Below the pieces are notes generated by a model. The model saw only the letters and a program-made list of their open reading frames with translations, was not told the DNA's origin and searched no databases. A DNA stretch of 64,000 nt from Kribbella sp. NBC_00382 (lineage in GTDB: Bacteria > Actinomycetota > Actinomycetes > Propionibacteriales > Kribbellaceae). Below, piece after piece: positions 16,594 to 25,099 of this stretch; position 1 is the first letter of the stretch; each line of letters starts with the position of its first letter. The stretch covers positions 3,658,001-3,722,000 of the forward strand of contig NZ_CP107954.1 in NCBI RefSeq assembly GCF_036067295.1. Direction: 5' to 3'. The translations under genes and the position numbers were made by a program.

Positions 16594-16605
16594 TCAAGAG
16601 CTTGA
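16594..16605. promoter_or_regulatory. Inverted repeat TCAAG-AG-CTTGA, candidate LacI operator
   Basis: A 12-base repeat of arms TCAAG and CTTGA around AG, located centrally in the 76-base divergent promoter between importer 1 and the GH3 gene. It resembles CAAG-type LacI operators and stands in AT-richer sequence. The LacI protein encoded at 18998 is the obvious candidate. Pattern evidence only. Confidence 0.4.
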
Positions 16606-16637
16606 ATACCTCGCATTTGTGGGTGAGATTAAGCGTT

Positions 16638-19007
16638 ATGAACGAGCCGACATCAGCGAAACATTTCGAAACTCAGCCGTGGCGTGATGTCGTACTTCCG
16701 GCCGAGAAGCGCGCTGACTTGCTTTTGCAGGCGATGACGCTGGCCGAGAAGGTGGCGCAGCTGGGTAGCCGCTGGGTCGGCAACGACATGGCCGAGACTG
16801 AGAAGCCAGCCGAGGAACAGCTCAATGTGGCGCCGCTGCAGGACGTGTTCGCAGCGGGTGGATCGGTGTCGCTGGCCGACGCGAGCCGGGACGGACTCGG
16901 TCACCTCACCCGCGTGTGGGGCAGCGTTCCGCTGTCGGTCTACGAGGGCAAGGCGGAACTACTGCGCCAGCACCGCGTGGTGCTCGACCGGTCGCGGCTC
17001 GGCGTACCGGCTCTCGTTCATGAGGAGTGCCTGACCGGGTTCACGACGTACGGGGCGACGGTTTATCCGACCGCGCTGGCCTGGGGTGCGACGTTCGATC
17101 CCGCGCTGGTGGAGCGGATGGCGGCGGCGATCGGGCGCGACATGGCGGCGGCCGGTGTTCATCAAGGGTTGTCGCCGGTGCTCGATGTCGTGCGTGACTA
17201 TCGGTGGGGCCGGGTCGAGGAGACCATGGGCGAAGACCCTTACCTGGTTGGGATGTTGGGTTCCGCGTATGTCCGTGGGCTGCAGAGCTCTGGCGTGATC
17301 GCGACCTTGAAACACTTCGCTGGGTACTCCGCCTCACGGGCTGGGCGCAACCATGGGCCCGTATCGATGGGGCGGCGGGAACTGCTCGACGTCATCCTGC
17401 CGACCTTCGAGCTGGCGATCGCCGACGCCGGGTCCGTGATGACGTCGTACGCCGACCTGGACGGGCTCCCGGCTGGAGCGGATCCGTGGTTGTTCACGCA
17501 GGTGTTGCGGGACGAATGGGGATTTGCGGGGACGGTGGTGTCGGACTACTGGGCGGTGCCGTTCCTGGCCCGGATGCATCGGGTCGCGGCCTCGGTCGAA
17601 GAGGCCGGGGCGCTGGCGCTTGCCGCGGGCACCGATGTCGAGTTGCCGGACACGATCGGGTTCGGCGCCGGCCTGATCGAGCGGGTCGAGTCGGGTGAGC
17701 TGTCGGAGGATCTGATCGACCGCGCCGCTCGCAGAGTCCTGCTGCAGAAGGTGCAACTGGGGCTGCTCGATCCGTCGTGGACTCCTGAGGGTTCGGTTGG
17801 CTCGTGCGATTTCGATTCGGCCGAGAATCGCGCGCTGGCGTTGGAGATCGCTGAGCGGTCGGTGGTGTTGCTCGACGCCGGGAGTGCGCTGCCGTTGGAA
17901 CGCCTTGCTGCCAAGCGGGTTGCGGTGATCGGGCCTTGTGCTGGTGACCCCAAGACGTTCATGGGGTGTTACGCCTTCCCCAATCACGTGTTGCCGCGCT
18001 ATCCGGAGCGCGGGCTGGGGATCTCGGTGCCGACGCTGTTCGATGCCTTGAGCAACGAGCTGGCCGGGGTCGAGTGCGTCTACGAGCACGGGAGCGCTGT
18101 GCTCGGAGACGATCGATCCGGGTTCGCCGCGGCCGTTGCGGCGGCCCGCGAGGCCGATGTGGTGATCGCCTGTGTGGGTGATGTGGCTGGGCTCTTCGGT
18201 CAGGGATCCTCTGGTGAAGGGTGCGATGCGGAGGATTTGCGGCTGCCCGGAGTACAGGGGGAGCTGGTCGATGCTCTGCTCGAGACCGGTACGCCGGTAG
18301 TCGTGGTGGTCGTATCTGGGCGGCCCTACGCCTTGGGTGAGATCGCCGGGCGGGCCGCTGGATTGGTACAGGCGTTCTTTCCTGGCCAGGAAGGTGGAGC
18401 CGCGATCGCCGGTGTGTTGAGTGGGCGGGTGGTCCCGAGCGGCAAGTTGCCGGTGCAGATCCCGCGGCATGTCGGTGGTCAGCCTGGTACGTACCTGCAG
18501 CCGGCCCTCGGGAGTGTGGAGAGCGCGGGGATCAGCGGGCTGGAGACGGTGCCGCTGTATCCGTTCGGCTACGGCTCGTCGTACACGACCTTCGAGGTGT
18601 CCGGGCTGGAGCTCAGCGCTGAGGAGATCGCGACCGATGGATCCTTCAGTGCGACCGTGCGGGTAAGCAACACGGGTGCTCGGCGGGGTGATGAGGTCGT
18701 GCAGCTCTACCTGCACGACTTGGTGGCGCAGGTGGCTCGGCCGTTGAAGCTGCTGACCGGGTTCGCCCGGGTGTCGTTGGAGCCCGGCGAATCGGCGGAG
18801 GTGGCGTTCGAGGTGCATGCGGACCGGGCCGCTTACAGTGGGGCCGATCTGCGCCGCATCGTCGAGGCGGGCGAACTCGAAGTACTGGTGGGGACTTCGT
18901 CGGCGGACCTGCCGTGCAGCGCGCTGGTGAGGGTAGTCGGTGCGACGCGCGCGGTGGGGCACGATCGTACGATGATCACCCCCGTTGTCGTGAGGAGATG
19001 CGCTTGA
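16638..19007 (+). CDS. Glycoside hydrolase family 3 beta-glucosidase/beta-xylosidase
   Basis: 789-aa GH3 enzyme with the (alpha/beta)8 barrel, a second alpha/beta sandwich and a C-terminal fibronectin-like domain (about 690-780). Catalytic nucleophile is Asp303 in VVSDYWAV. The pattern LKHFAGYSASRAGRNHGP matches beta-glucosidase/xylosidase clades, not NagZ (which has KHFPGHG). No signal peptide, so it acts inside the cell on imported sugar. Its start ATG 16638 is divergent from importer 1, and its last 10 bases overlap the LacI gene, showing one regulated unit for an imported beta-linked oligosaccharide. Confidence 0.93.
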   Translation: MNEPTSAKHFETQPWRDVVLPAEKRADLLLQAMTLAEKVAQLGSRWVGNDMAETEKPAEEQLNVAPLQDVFAAGGSVSLADASRDGLGHLTRVWGSVPLSVYEGKAELLRQHRVVLDRSRLGVPALVHEECLTGFTTYGATVYPTALAWGATFDPALVERMAAAIGRDMAAAGVHQGLSPVLDVVRDYRWGRVEETMGEDPYLVGMLGSAYVRGLQSSGVIATLKHFAGYSASRAGRNHGPVSMGRRELLDVILPTFELAIADAGSVMTSYADLDGLPAGADPWLFTQVLRDEWGFAGTVVSDYWAVPFLARMHRVAASVEEAGALALAAGTDVELPDTIGFGAGLIERVESGELSEDLIDRAARRVLLQKVQLGLLDPSWTPEGSVGSCDFDSAENRALALEIAERSVVLLDAGSALPLERLAAKRVAVIGPCAGDPKTFMGCYAFPNHVLPRYPERGLGISVPTLFDALSNELAGVECVYEHGSAVLGDDRSGFAAAVAAAREADVVIACVGDVAGLFGQGSSGEGCDAEDLRLPGVQGELVDALLETGTPVVVVVVSGRPYALGEIAGRAAGLVQAFFPGQEGGAAIAGVLSGRVVPSGKLPVQIPRHVGGQPGTYLQPALGSVESAGISGLETVPLYPFGYGSSYTTFEVSGLELSAEEIATDGSFSATVRVSNTGARRGDEVVQLYLHDLVAQVARPLKLLTGFARVSLEPGESAEVAFEVHADRAAYSGADLRRIVEAGELEVLVGTSSADLPCSALVRVVGATRAVGHDRTMITPVVVRRCA

Positions 19008-20035
19008 CCGGTCGGGTCACGTTGGCCACCGTCGCCGCCACTGCTGGAGTGTCGGTCGCGACGGTCTCCAAGGTGCTCAACGGGCGCAGCGATGTGTCCG
19101 AGTCGACCCGTGCTCGGGTGCAGGAGATCCTCCGCGCGCACGAGTACGTCGGGCGCCGGCCGGAGCAGGTCGAGCGGATCACGGTCGAGCTGTTCTACCA
19201 GGGGTTTCTCAACAGCTACTCGGTCGAGGTCATCCAAGGGGTCGTCGAGGCGGGTCAGGCGGCTGATGTGGATGTGGTGCTCGGTTCGCGGCCGCATCCG
19301 ACGGGGTCTCGCAGTACCGGCCGGGCGGCGGCTTGGATCCGGGAGTTGACCGCGACCGGGCGGCGGGCGGCCATCGGGATCACCTGTGAGCTGACCGATG
19401 CGGACCTTGCGGCGTTGTCGCGGGCCCGGTTGCCGCTGGTGGTGGTGGATCCGATCAGCATCGCGCAGCCTGACGTGACGAGCGTCGGCTCGACGAACTT
19501 CGCCGGCGGGATGGCGGCGACGGAGCACCTGCTGTCGCTCGGGCACGCGCGGATCGCATACCTGGGTGGGCCGCCGAGTTCGGGCTGCAATCAGGCTCGG
19601 TTGAACGGCTTCCGCGGCGCGATGGAAGCGGCGGGTGTTTCGGTACCGAGGGATTACGTGTGGCTTCGCGAGTTCCTGTACGAGGACGGGCTCGCGGGTG
19701 GGGCCGAGTTGCTCGACCTACCCGAGCCGCCGACGGCGATCTTCGCGGGGAGCGACGAGATCGCGCTGGGGGTGATGGAGGCTGCCCGGGCGCGTGGCCT
19801 CCGGGTTCCTCAGGACCTCAGCGTCATCGGCTTCGACGACACCCAGGTCGCGCGGCTCGCTTCGCCGCAGTTGACGACGATCCGGCAGCCGCTGCGGGAG
19901 ATGGGCGCTGTCGCACTTCGTACTGCGCTTCAGTTGGCCGCCGGCGAGAAGGTCGACTCGCATCACGTCGAGCTGGCCACCCGGTTGATCGTCCGAGACT
20001 CAACCGCCGAGTTGGCCCGCATTCCCGTCAGCTGA
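18998..20035 (+). CDS. LacI-family transcriptional regulator of importer 1 and GH3
   Basis: 345-aa repressor: N-terminal helix-turn-helix (TLATVAATAGVSVATVSKVL, about residues 8-27), hinge and a periplasmic-binding-like sensor domain (GIDD-like GFDDTQVARLASPQLTTIRQP near the end). ATG 18998 is listed, but a TTG at 19004 is well placed after GAGGAG. It overlaps the GH3 gene and so is co-translated. It likely represses both divergent units until the imported sugar or a derivative binds. Its 3' end overlaps the convergent HxlR gene through TCAGCTGA. Confidence 0.9.
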   Translation: MRLTGRVTLATVAATAGVSVATVSKVLNGRSDVSESTRARVQEILRAHEYVGRRPEQVERITVELFYQGFLNSYSVEVIQGVVEAGQAADVDVVLGSRPHPTGSRSTGRAAAWIRELTATGRRAAIGITCELTDADLAALSRARLPLVVVDPISIAQPDVTSVGSTNFAGGMAATEHLLSLGHARIAYLGGPPSSGCNQARLNGFRGAMEAAGVSVPRDYVWLREFLYEDGLAGGAELLDLPEPPTAIFAGSDEIALGVMEAARARGLRVPQDLSVIGFDDTQVARLASPQLTTIRQPLREMGAVALRTALQLAAGEKVDSHHVELATRLIVRDSTAELARIPVS

Positions 20036-20519
20036 TCTCGCGTGGGGTAGCGCCGGGGCCGGGGCGGAACGCGACCTCGCGCGGTGTGGGGGTGTGGCCG
20101 GCTTCGCAGTGGAGGGTGACTTCTACGCGGCCGCCGCAGCCTCGGTGCTCGGGGAGCAGGGGTGGGCCGCCGTCGAGAGGCAGGTACTGGTCGCCCCACT
20201 GGACCAGAGCCACCATGACCGGGTACAGGTCGAGGCCTGCCTGGGTGAGGCGGTATTCGTAGCGTTCGCGCTGGCCGGGGATGCGGTAGGCCTCGCGGCG
20301 GAGCAGGCCGCGGTCGATCAGGGCGGTCAGCCGGTCGGTGAGGACCTGGCGGGGGATGTTCGCCCGGGCGCGGATGTCCTCGAACCGGCGGACCCCGACA
20401 AAAACCTCCCGCAGGACGTGGAACGTCCACTTCTCGCCGAGGATCTCCATCGTCCGGGAGATCGTGCAGTTCTCGGTCGACCAGTGCATGGCCTCCGGTA
20501 CCGCCGCCTGGGTGCTCAT
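20028..20519 (-). CDS. HxlR-family transcriptional regulator
   Basis: 163-aa winged-helix protein of the HxlR type: NCTISRTMEILGEKWTFHVLR, IRARANIPRQVLTDRL and GLLRREAY match the family's DNA-binding core. A cysteine at the N-terminal NCTIS position is typical and sometimes redox-sensing. Divergent from a GNAT acetyltransferase gene with a very short spacer, so it may control both. The C-terminal tail is longer than in minimal members and contains GCGGRVEVTLHCEAGH, a possible metal-binding extra. Confidence 0.88.
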   Translation of the reverse strand: MSTQAAVPEAMHWSTENCTISRTMEILGEKWTFHVLREVFVGVRRFEDIRARANIPRQVLTDRLTALIDRGLLRREAYRIPGQRERYEYRLTQAGLDLYPVMVALVQWGDQYLPLDGGPPLLPEHRGCGGRVEVTLHCEAGHTPTPREVAFRPGPGATPREIS

Positions 20520-20575
20520 ATTTCCCAGGCTACGTCTACTTGACAGACTCAGCCAACCCAGGTGAAGCTGAATCC

Positions 20576-21085
20576 GTGAATCAGACTCAGGTGGGGCCGC
20601 AGCAGTTGGTACTCCGGCGAGCGGGCGATCCCGACGTCGAGTCGCTGGCCGGGATGCTCGACGGCATGCCTGACTTCAGCCTGTACATGCGGTTCCAGAC
20701 CGCGATCGGCAAGCCACCGCGACCGGCGTTGGTGCAGCAGCTCGTCTGCCCGAACGGCGCCGCCTGGGTGGCCGAGCGCGACCGCGAGGTGGTCGGCCAC
20801 GCGATGTGGGCCTGGGTCAAAGGCGCGACCGTTCCGACGGCCGAGCTGGCCCTGATCGTCGCCGTACCGGAGCAGCGCCGCGGTCTCGGCGTACGGATGC
20901 TGACCGAAGCCGCCCGCGATGCGCTGGCCTCAGGCGCGGCTCAGTTCGTCGTCATGGTCAGCGCCATGAACGACAAGGTCCTCCGGATGGTCCGCCGTCG
21001 CTGGCCGACCGCCGCCGCCGAGCGGGACGGCGCGCTTCTCAACTTCACCATCCCGGCCGCTGACTTCTTCGCCAGCGTCAACTAG
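20576..21085 (+). CDS. GNAT-family N-acetyltransferase
   Basis: 169-aa acetyltransferase with the acetyl-CoA-binding motif A (VAVPEQRRGLGVRML), preceded by AAWVAERDREVVGHAMW. Substrate unknown. Start is uncertain: GTG 20576 is preferred; TTG 20540 is also open, but TTGACA at 20540-20545 looks like a -35 element, which argues for a downstream start. Transcribed divergently from HxlR and separated by only about 56 bases, so the two probably share a regulatory region. Confidence 0.78.
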   Translation: MNQTQVGPQQLVLRRAGDPDVESLAGMLDGMPDFSLYMRFQTAIGKPPRPALVQQLVCPNGAAWVAERDREVVGHAMWAWVKGATVPTAELALIVAVPEQRRGLGVRMLTEAARDALASGAAQFVVMVSAMNDKVLRMVRRRWPTAAAERDGALLNFTIPAADFFASVN

Positions 21086-21088
21086 TTC

Positions 21089-21853
21089 TCAGGAGAAGTG
21101 CGTGACCGGGCGATCGATGGCCACCCCGTCGATGGTGATGTCCACCTTCTCGTTGTAGAAGGCGATCAGGCCGGCGATGGGTTGCAGGGCGAGGGTGGGG
21201 AAGTCGTAGGCCCAGGCGAGGTCCTTGTGGAGGGTGGAGCCGGAGCGGACGGACCAGTAGCCGGTGGTGTTGCCCTTGTAGGGGCAGGCGGTCTGGGTGT
21301 CGGTCGGTTCCAGGTGGGTGAAGTCGACCTCGGTGCGGTTGAAGTAGTACCGGGTCGGGAGGCCGGTCTCGAAGACCATCACGGTGGATGAGGAGTCGGC
21401 GAGGACCAGGCCGTCGAGGGAGACCTGGAGGTGGCGGGTGGAGCGCAGGGAATCGACTCGGGTGTAGGGGTTGCGGGGGTGGACGAAGATCTGCTCGTCT
21501 TCCTCGAACCACGCGTCCAGGGCGTCCCACTCGAAGCGGACCATGCCGGACAGGCCGCTCATAGCGTCGTCGCCGTAGACACGGGCGGCGGCCGCGCGGT
21601 GGATCTCGCCGACTTGGAGCGCGTGGCGTCTCGCAGTACCGCGCTTCAGTTTCTGGGGATGGTCCTCGTCGACGAGTACGCCGGGCGTCACGTCGGCGAC
21701 GGGGATGTAGTACTGCGGGTAGTTGGGCCATTCCCACAGGTAGACCGCTCGAGTGGTGTCCAGTACGACCTGGGACCCGAGCATCGCCCGGATCCGCCGT
21801 GGTGCCGGCTCGATGTGGTCTGTTTGAGCGATCGACGCGGGGTAGTCAGGCAT
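21089..21853 (-). CDS. Tandem DUF427 domain protein
   Basis: 254-aa cytoplasmic protein with two DUF427-type beta-rich domains: one about 25-120 (LGSQVVLDTTRAVYLWEW, YIPVADV) and one about 145-245 (VMVFETGLPTRYYF, TDTQTACPYKGNTTGYW, LAWAYDFPTLALQPIAG). The second repeats the family's Cys-Pro-Tyr-Lys-Gly motif. Function is unknown. Its stop is 3 bases past the end of the GNAT gene on the other strand. Confidence 0.85.
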   Translation of the reverse strand: MPDYPASIAQTDHIEPAPRRIRAMLGSQVVLDTTRAVYLWEWPNYPQYYIPVADVTPGVLVDEDHPQKLKRGTARRHALQVGEIHRAAAARVYGDDAMSGLSGMVRFEWDALDAWFEEDEQIFVHPRNPYTRVDSLRSTRHLQVSLDGLVLADSSSTVMVFETGLPTRYYFNRTEVDFTHLEPTDTQTACPYKGNTTGYWSVRSGSTLHKDLAWAYDFPTLALQPIAGLIAFYNEKVDITIDGVAIDRPVTHFS

Positions 21854-21862
21854 ACGTCCAAG

Positions 21863-22576
21863 CTACTGCCGAGCGGCGGCTCCACCAGCCCGTGGAAGCT
21901 TACGAGTATCGATCAGCTCCTGGGCCACGTCGCGGAGTTTGGTGTTGCTGTCCTGGGAGTAGCGGCGGAGCACCTCGAAGGCCCGGTCGCCGTCGAGGTC
22001 GAAGCGCTCCATCAGGATGCCCATCGCCTGACCGACGAGCTTTCGGGCGTCGACGGCCTGGGCCATCGTCTCCTCGTTGCGGGCGTTGGCGACCGCGATC
22101 GAGGCGTGCCGGGCCAGGATGTGCCCTACAGCCAGGTCGTCGGGGCCGAAGCCACTGCGCTGCTCACTGAAGAAGCTGAGCACCCCGACCGGTCGCTCGG
22201 CCGAAGTCAGCGGCAGGTGGAGGATGCTGCGGATGCCGATCGAGTCCGCCAGCCGCGACCACTCGGGCGACCAGCGCTCCTCGGCCGCGACGTCGTCGAC
22301 CCAGACCGGCCCGCGGGTCTCGAGGCACGTCATCAGCGGACCCTCGGCGGCCTCGAGTTGCAGGTTGTAGAGCTCGCAGATCACCGGGGCGGTCACCGAC
22401 GCGATCGAGAGCTTTCGGCCGTGCTCGTTGAGCACCACTCCGGCGTACCGGCAGGACAGGGCCTGGACGGCGAACTGCACGACGGCCTCGACGGTCTCGC
22501 CGACACCGTCGGTGTCATGGAGCTCCACGGCGAGCCGCGCGAACGCATCAGCCGTGGGGTGCTGCTCTGCGGTCAT
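21863..22576 (-). CDS. GAF-ANTAR domain RNA-binding regulator (paralogue 2)
   Basis: 237-aa protein, GAF (about 15-165; CRYAGVVLNEHG, IRSILHLPLT, GVLSFFSEQ) then ANTAR (about 175-225; ARKLVGQAMGILMERF, RAFEVLRRYSQD, LRDVAQELIDTRKLP). Close paralogue of the protein at 9402-10118, sharing most of the ANTAR domain. Overlaps the upstream HTH gene by 4 bases (TCAT), so the pair is translationally coupled. A likely antiterminator with an unknown sensory input. Confidence 0.88.
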   Translation of the reverse strand: MTAEQHPTADAFARLAVELHDTDGVGETVEAVVQFAVQALSCRYAGVVLNEHGRKLSIASVTAPVICELYNLQLEAAEGPLMTCLETRGPVWVDDVAAEERWSPEWSRLADSIGIRSILHLPLTSAERPVGVLSFFSEQRSGFGPDDLAVGHILARHASIAVANARNEETMAQAVDARKLVGQAMGILMERFDLDGDRAFEVLRRYSQDSNTKLRDVAQELIDTRKLPRAGGAAARQ

Positions 22577-23199
22577 CGGCCTTCCTCCCCTTCCGGGCGG
22601 CGGGTCCTGCGCTGGAGGGCAATTCGTACGGCGCTAGCTTGCTCGCTCAGGTCGGAGATCAACCGGGCCAGCCGCGGATGGTCCTTGCGGAGCCCTTCGC
22701 CGGCGCTGGTCAGCGGGTCGAGCAGCGCGGTGGTGTCGTCCTCGCCGAGGGCATCGTGGATGCGCTCGACGCTCGCCCGGGTCGAGGCGTCGAGGTCGTC
22801 CAGCGCGGCGACCTGGCCGGCCAGCGCGCGCAGGTTGGCCGCGTTGTCCCGGGCCCAGTCGGCGAGGGCGCGTTCGCTCGCGCGTTCGTCGCGAGTCGCC
22901 TGGATCCGCTGCTCGCCGGTCATCCCGGGGTCGTCCTCGTTGGGTTTCAGGCGGAGGTACCGGCGTTCGGCGGCTTGACGGCTGGCGACTCCGAGCGCGG
23001 GCGCGAGCTCGGCCCAGCTGGCGCCGCTGTCGCGGGCCGCCTCGATCAGGGTCGGCTCCCAGCCGGCCAGGTCTTCGCGCAGCTCCCGCAGAGTGGTCAG
23101 CGCCTTGAGCAGGTCAGCCGGTTCGGCGCCGTTGCCGAGCCGGCTCAGCGTCGTCCGGACAGCCTCGAACGAGGCAGCGATGTCATCGTCGCTCGGCAT
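22573..23199 (-). CDS. HTH protein of the HSP18-regulator type
   Basis: 208-aa protein with a helix-turn-helix-like segment ARDSGASWAELAPALGVASRQAAERRYLRL near residues 65-95, followed by long charged helices. It resembles actinobacterial proteins annotated as HSP18 transcriptional regulator, a label with little direct support. ATG 23199 has an excellent GGGAGGT Shine-Dalgarno (GGGAGGTACAG before ATG). Coupled by 4 bases to GAF-ANTAR paralogue 2, with which it probably acts. No membrane segments. Confidence 0.7.
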   Translation of the reverse strand: MPSDDDIAASFEAVRTTLSRLGNGAEPADLLKALTTLRELREDLAGWEPTLIEAARDSGASWAELAPALGVASRQAAERRYLRLKPNEDDPGMTGEQRIQATRDERASERALADWARDNAANLRALAGQVAALDDLDASTRASVERIHDALGEDDTTALLDPLTSAGEGLRKDHPRLARLISDLSEQASAVRIALQRRTRRPEGEEGR

Positions 23200-23362
23200 C
23201 TGTACCTCCCCAGGCGTCACCGGTTCCCGGCAGTGTTCTAACACGTCATCGAATGGGCGACAAGTGGTGATGTCATCCAGACGATGACATTGAGATCACG
23301 ACTATCCAGCCGGACGTCCGAGGGGCAAGCTGGAGTGCGTCCCGGGAGAGAGGAACCACCTG

Positions 23363-24325
23363 ATGTCCGCCGCACTCGCACCGCACGGCCTGCACCACGT
23401 CACCGCCATCGCGGAGGATCCGCAACGCAACGTCGACTTCTACACCACCGTGCTCGGCCTGCGCCTGGTGAAGCAGACCGTCAACTTCGACGCCTCCGAC
23501 CGGTACCACCTGTACTACGGCGACGAGTCCGGCAACCCGTCGACGCTGCTCACGTTCTTCGCCTGGCCCGGCGCCGAATCGGGTCAGCAGGGCACCGGCA
23601 TGACGACGGCGACGGCGTTCAGCATCCCGCCGGAGGCGCTCGGCTGGTGGCAGAAGCGGCTCAAGGACCTCGGCGTGGATTCGGACGACCCGGTCGCGCG
23701 GTCCGACGAGGAGGTACTCCGGTTCCGCGACCCCGACGGGTTGGTGATCGAGCTGGTCGCGTCCGACGGTGACACGCGATCGGGGTGGGACGGGGCTGCC
23801 GCAGTACCGGCGGACAGCGCGGTTCGTGGGTTGTACTCGGTGACGATGACCGAGGCTGAGCTGGAGCCGACCGAGCAGATGCTGGCCGGGATGCTCGGGA
23901 TGGAGTACGGGCACAACACGTCCGACCGCACGCGGTTGGTGATGGGCGGTGGGCAGCAAGGTACTGCGGTGGATGTCCTGCCCAGCAAGGAAGCTCGCGG
24001 GTTCCAGGCGGCCGGGACCGTGCATCACATCGCGTTCCGGGCGCCGGATCAGGAGACGCAGGCGCAGTGGCGACTGCAGCTGCTCGAGGCCGGGATTCAT
24101 GTCACGGAGATCCTGGATCGGCAGTACTTCACCTCGATCTACTTCCGTGAGCCTGGTGGCGTCCTGCTGGAGATCGCCACCGACCAGCCGGGGTTCACCG
24201 TGGACGAGCCGTTGCTGGAGCTCGGGCAGCACCTCAAGCTGCCGCCGTGGCTCGAGCCGAACCGGGAGCAGATCCAGAACTCGCTGCCGGCCCTCCGGCT
24301 TCCGGCGGCTCCGCTCGATGAGTGA
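23363..24325 (+). CDS. VOC-family ring-cleaving dioxygenase (MhqO-like)
   Basis: 320-aa protein with two vicinal-oxygen-chelate modules. Metal-ligand patterns appear as GLHHVTAI at the N-terminus, a second VHHIAFR, and a late Glu in LLEIATD. The family opens hydroquinone/catechol-type rings with Fe or Mn. The immediately downstream gene encodes an alpha/beta hydrolase and overlaps it by 8 bases, the same order as the Bacillus mhqO-mhqD pair that detoxifies quinones, so a quinone-stress or aromatic-degradation role is reasonable. The AraC/MarR-type regulator of that system is not seen here. Confidence 0.85.
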   Translation: MSAALAPHGLHHVTAIAEDPQRNVDFYTTVLGLRLVKQTVNFDASDRYHLYYGDESGNPSTLLTFFAWPGAESGQQGTGMTTATAFSIPPEALGWWQKRLKDLGVDSDDPVARSDEEVLRFRDPDGLVIELVASDGDTRSGWDGAAAVPADSAVRGLYSVTMTEAELEPTEQMLAGMLGMEYGHNTSDRTRLVMGGGQQGTAVDVLPSKEARGFQAAGTVHHIAFRAPDQETQAQWRLQLLEAGIHVTEILDRQYFTSIYFREPGGVLLEIATDQPGFTVDEPLLELGQHLKLPPWLEPNREQIQNSLPALRLPAAPLDE

Positions 24326-24935
24326 GCGGCCGCACGTCTGGCTGCCGGGAACCGGTACGCCGCCGTTGCTGCTCCTGCACGCCACTGGTGGCAACGAGGA
24401 GCAGTTGCTGCCGCTAGCCGACCAGATATCGCCCGGCTCGCCGGTGTTGTCGCCGCGCGGGACCGTGCTCGAGGACGGGATGCCGCGGTTCTTCCGGCGC
24501 ATCCGGGAGGGCGTCTTCGACGAGGACGACCTGCGAGCGCGGGCTGATGAGTTGGCCGAGTTCCTGTCCTGGGCGGAGGGGAAGTACGGCGTACCGGCTG
24601 GGTCGTGGCTGGCGGTCGGCTTCTCCAACGGCGCGAACATGGCCTCCGCGATGCTGCTCCGGCACCCTGACGCGCTCGCAGGGGCGGTGCTGCTCGCTGC
24701 GATGGTGCCGTTCGCGGACCCAGGTCCGGAAGATGACACGTTGGCCGGCAAGCGGGTGCTGATCGTCAACGGTGACAAGGATCCGATGGCGACGGCCGGA
24801 CAGACTCAGATCCTGGCCGGCAATCTGCGCCGGCGGAGTGCCGCCGTCGAAGTAGTCGGCTTCGACGGCGGCCACACCATCGATCCCCGTCAGTTGCCGA
24901 GGATCAGGCAGTTCGTCAGCCCTGGCGGGCCTTGA
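24318..24935 (+). CDS. Alpha/beta hydrolase (carboxylesterase, MhqD-like)
   Basis: 205-aa phospholipase/carboxylesterase-type hydrolase. The nucleophile elbow GFSNGAN gives the catalytic serine, the aspartate is in NGDKDP and the histidine in FDGGHTI. Starts at ATG 24318, overlapping the dioxygenase end by 8 bases, so the two are co-translated. Likely processes the ring-cleavage product. Its 3' end overlaps the convergent bL36 gene by 20 bases. Confidence 0.88.
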   Translation: MSERPHVWLPGTGTPPLLLLHATGGNEEQLLPLADQISPGSPVLSPRGTVLEDGMPRFFRRIREGVFDEDDLRARADELAEFLSWAEGKYGVPAGSWLAVGFSNGANMASAMLLRHPDALAGAVLLAAMVPFADPGPEDDTLAGKRVLIVNGDKDPMATAGQTQILAGNLRRRSAAVEVVGFDGGHTIDPRQLPRIRQFVSPGGP

Positions 24936-25038
24936 GGCGGGGGTTCTTGCGGTTGAGGACCAAGACCGTCTTGCCGCGCTTCACCACCTGGGCGCCGGGC
25001 TTGGACTTGAGTGCTCGCAGAGACCTTTTGACCTTCAT
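24916..25038 (-). CDS. rpmJ: Ribosomal protein bL36, cysteine-free paralogue
   Basis: 40-aa bL36 protein ([18 protein letters not shown] and an ARQG terminus). It has none of the four zinc-ligand residues (Cys/Cys/Cys/His) of ordinary bL36, so it is the zinc-independent form that some bacteria deploy under zinc starvation, usually controlled by Zur. A GGGAGG Shine-Dalgarno lies about nine bases upstream of ATG 25038 and is part of a perfect inverted repeat (25049-25080). No recognised Zur box was seen. The upstream same-strand gene encodes a zinc-finger protein, which makes a zinc link attractive. Confidence 0.92.
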   Translation of the reverse strand: MKVKRSLRALKSKPGAQVVKRGKTVLVLNRKNPRLKARQG

Positions 25039-25048
25039 CGTGCATCCT

Positions 25049-25080
25049 CCCTGTTGCGGGTTGCAGGAGACGCAACAGGG
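25049..25080 (-). promoter_or_regulatory. 10-bp perfect stem-loop in the leader of the bL36 paralogue
   Basis: CCCTGTTGCG (25049-25058) pairs with CGCAACAGGG (25071-25080) across a 12-base loop. On the minus strand the second arm runs directly into the Shine-Dalgarno (GGGAGG), so the stem could hide or expose the ribosome site; equally, the repeat could be a protein operator or the UBP-gene terminator. Confidence 0.5.
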
Positions 25081-25099
25081 ATCTGCGGCTGAGCATTCC

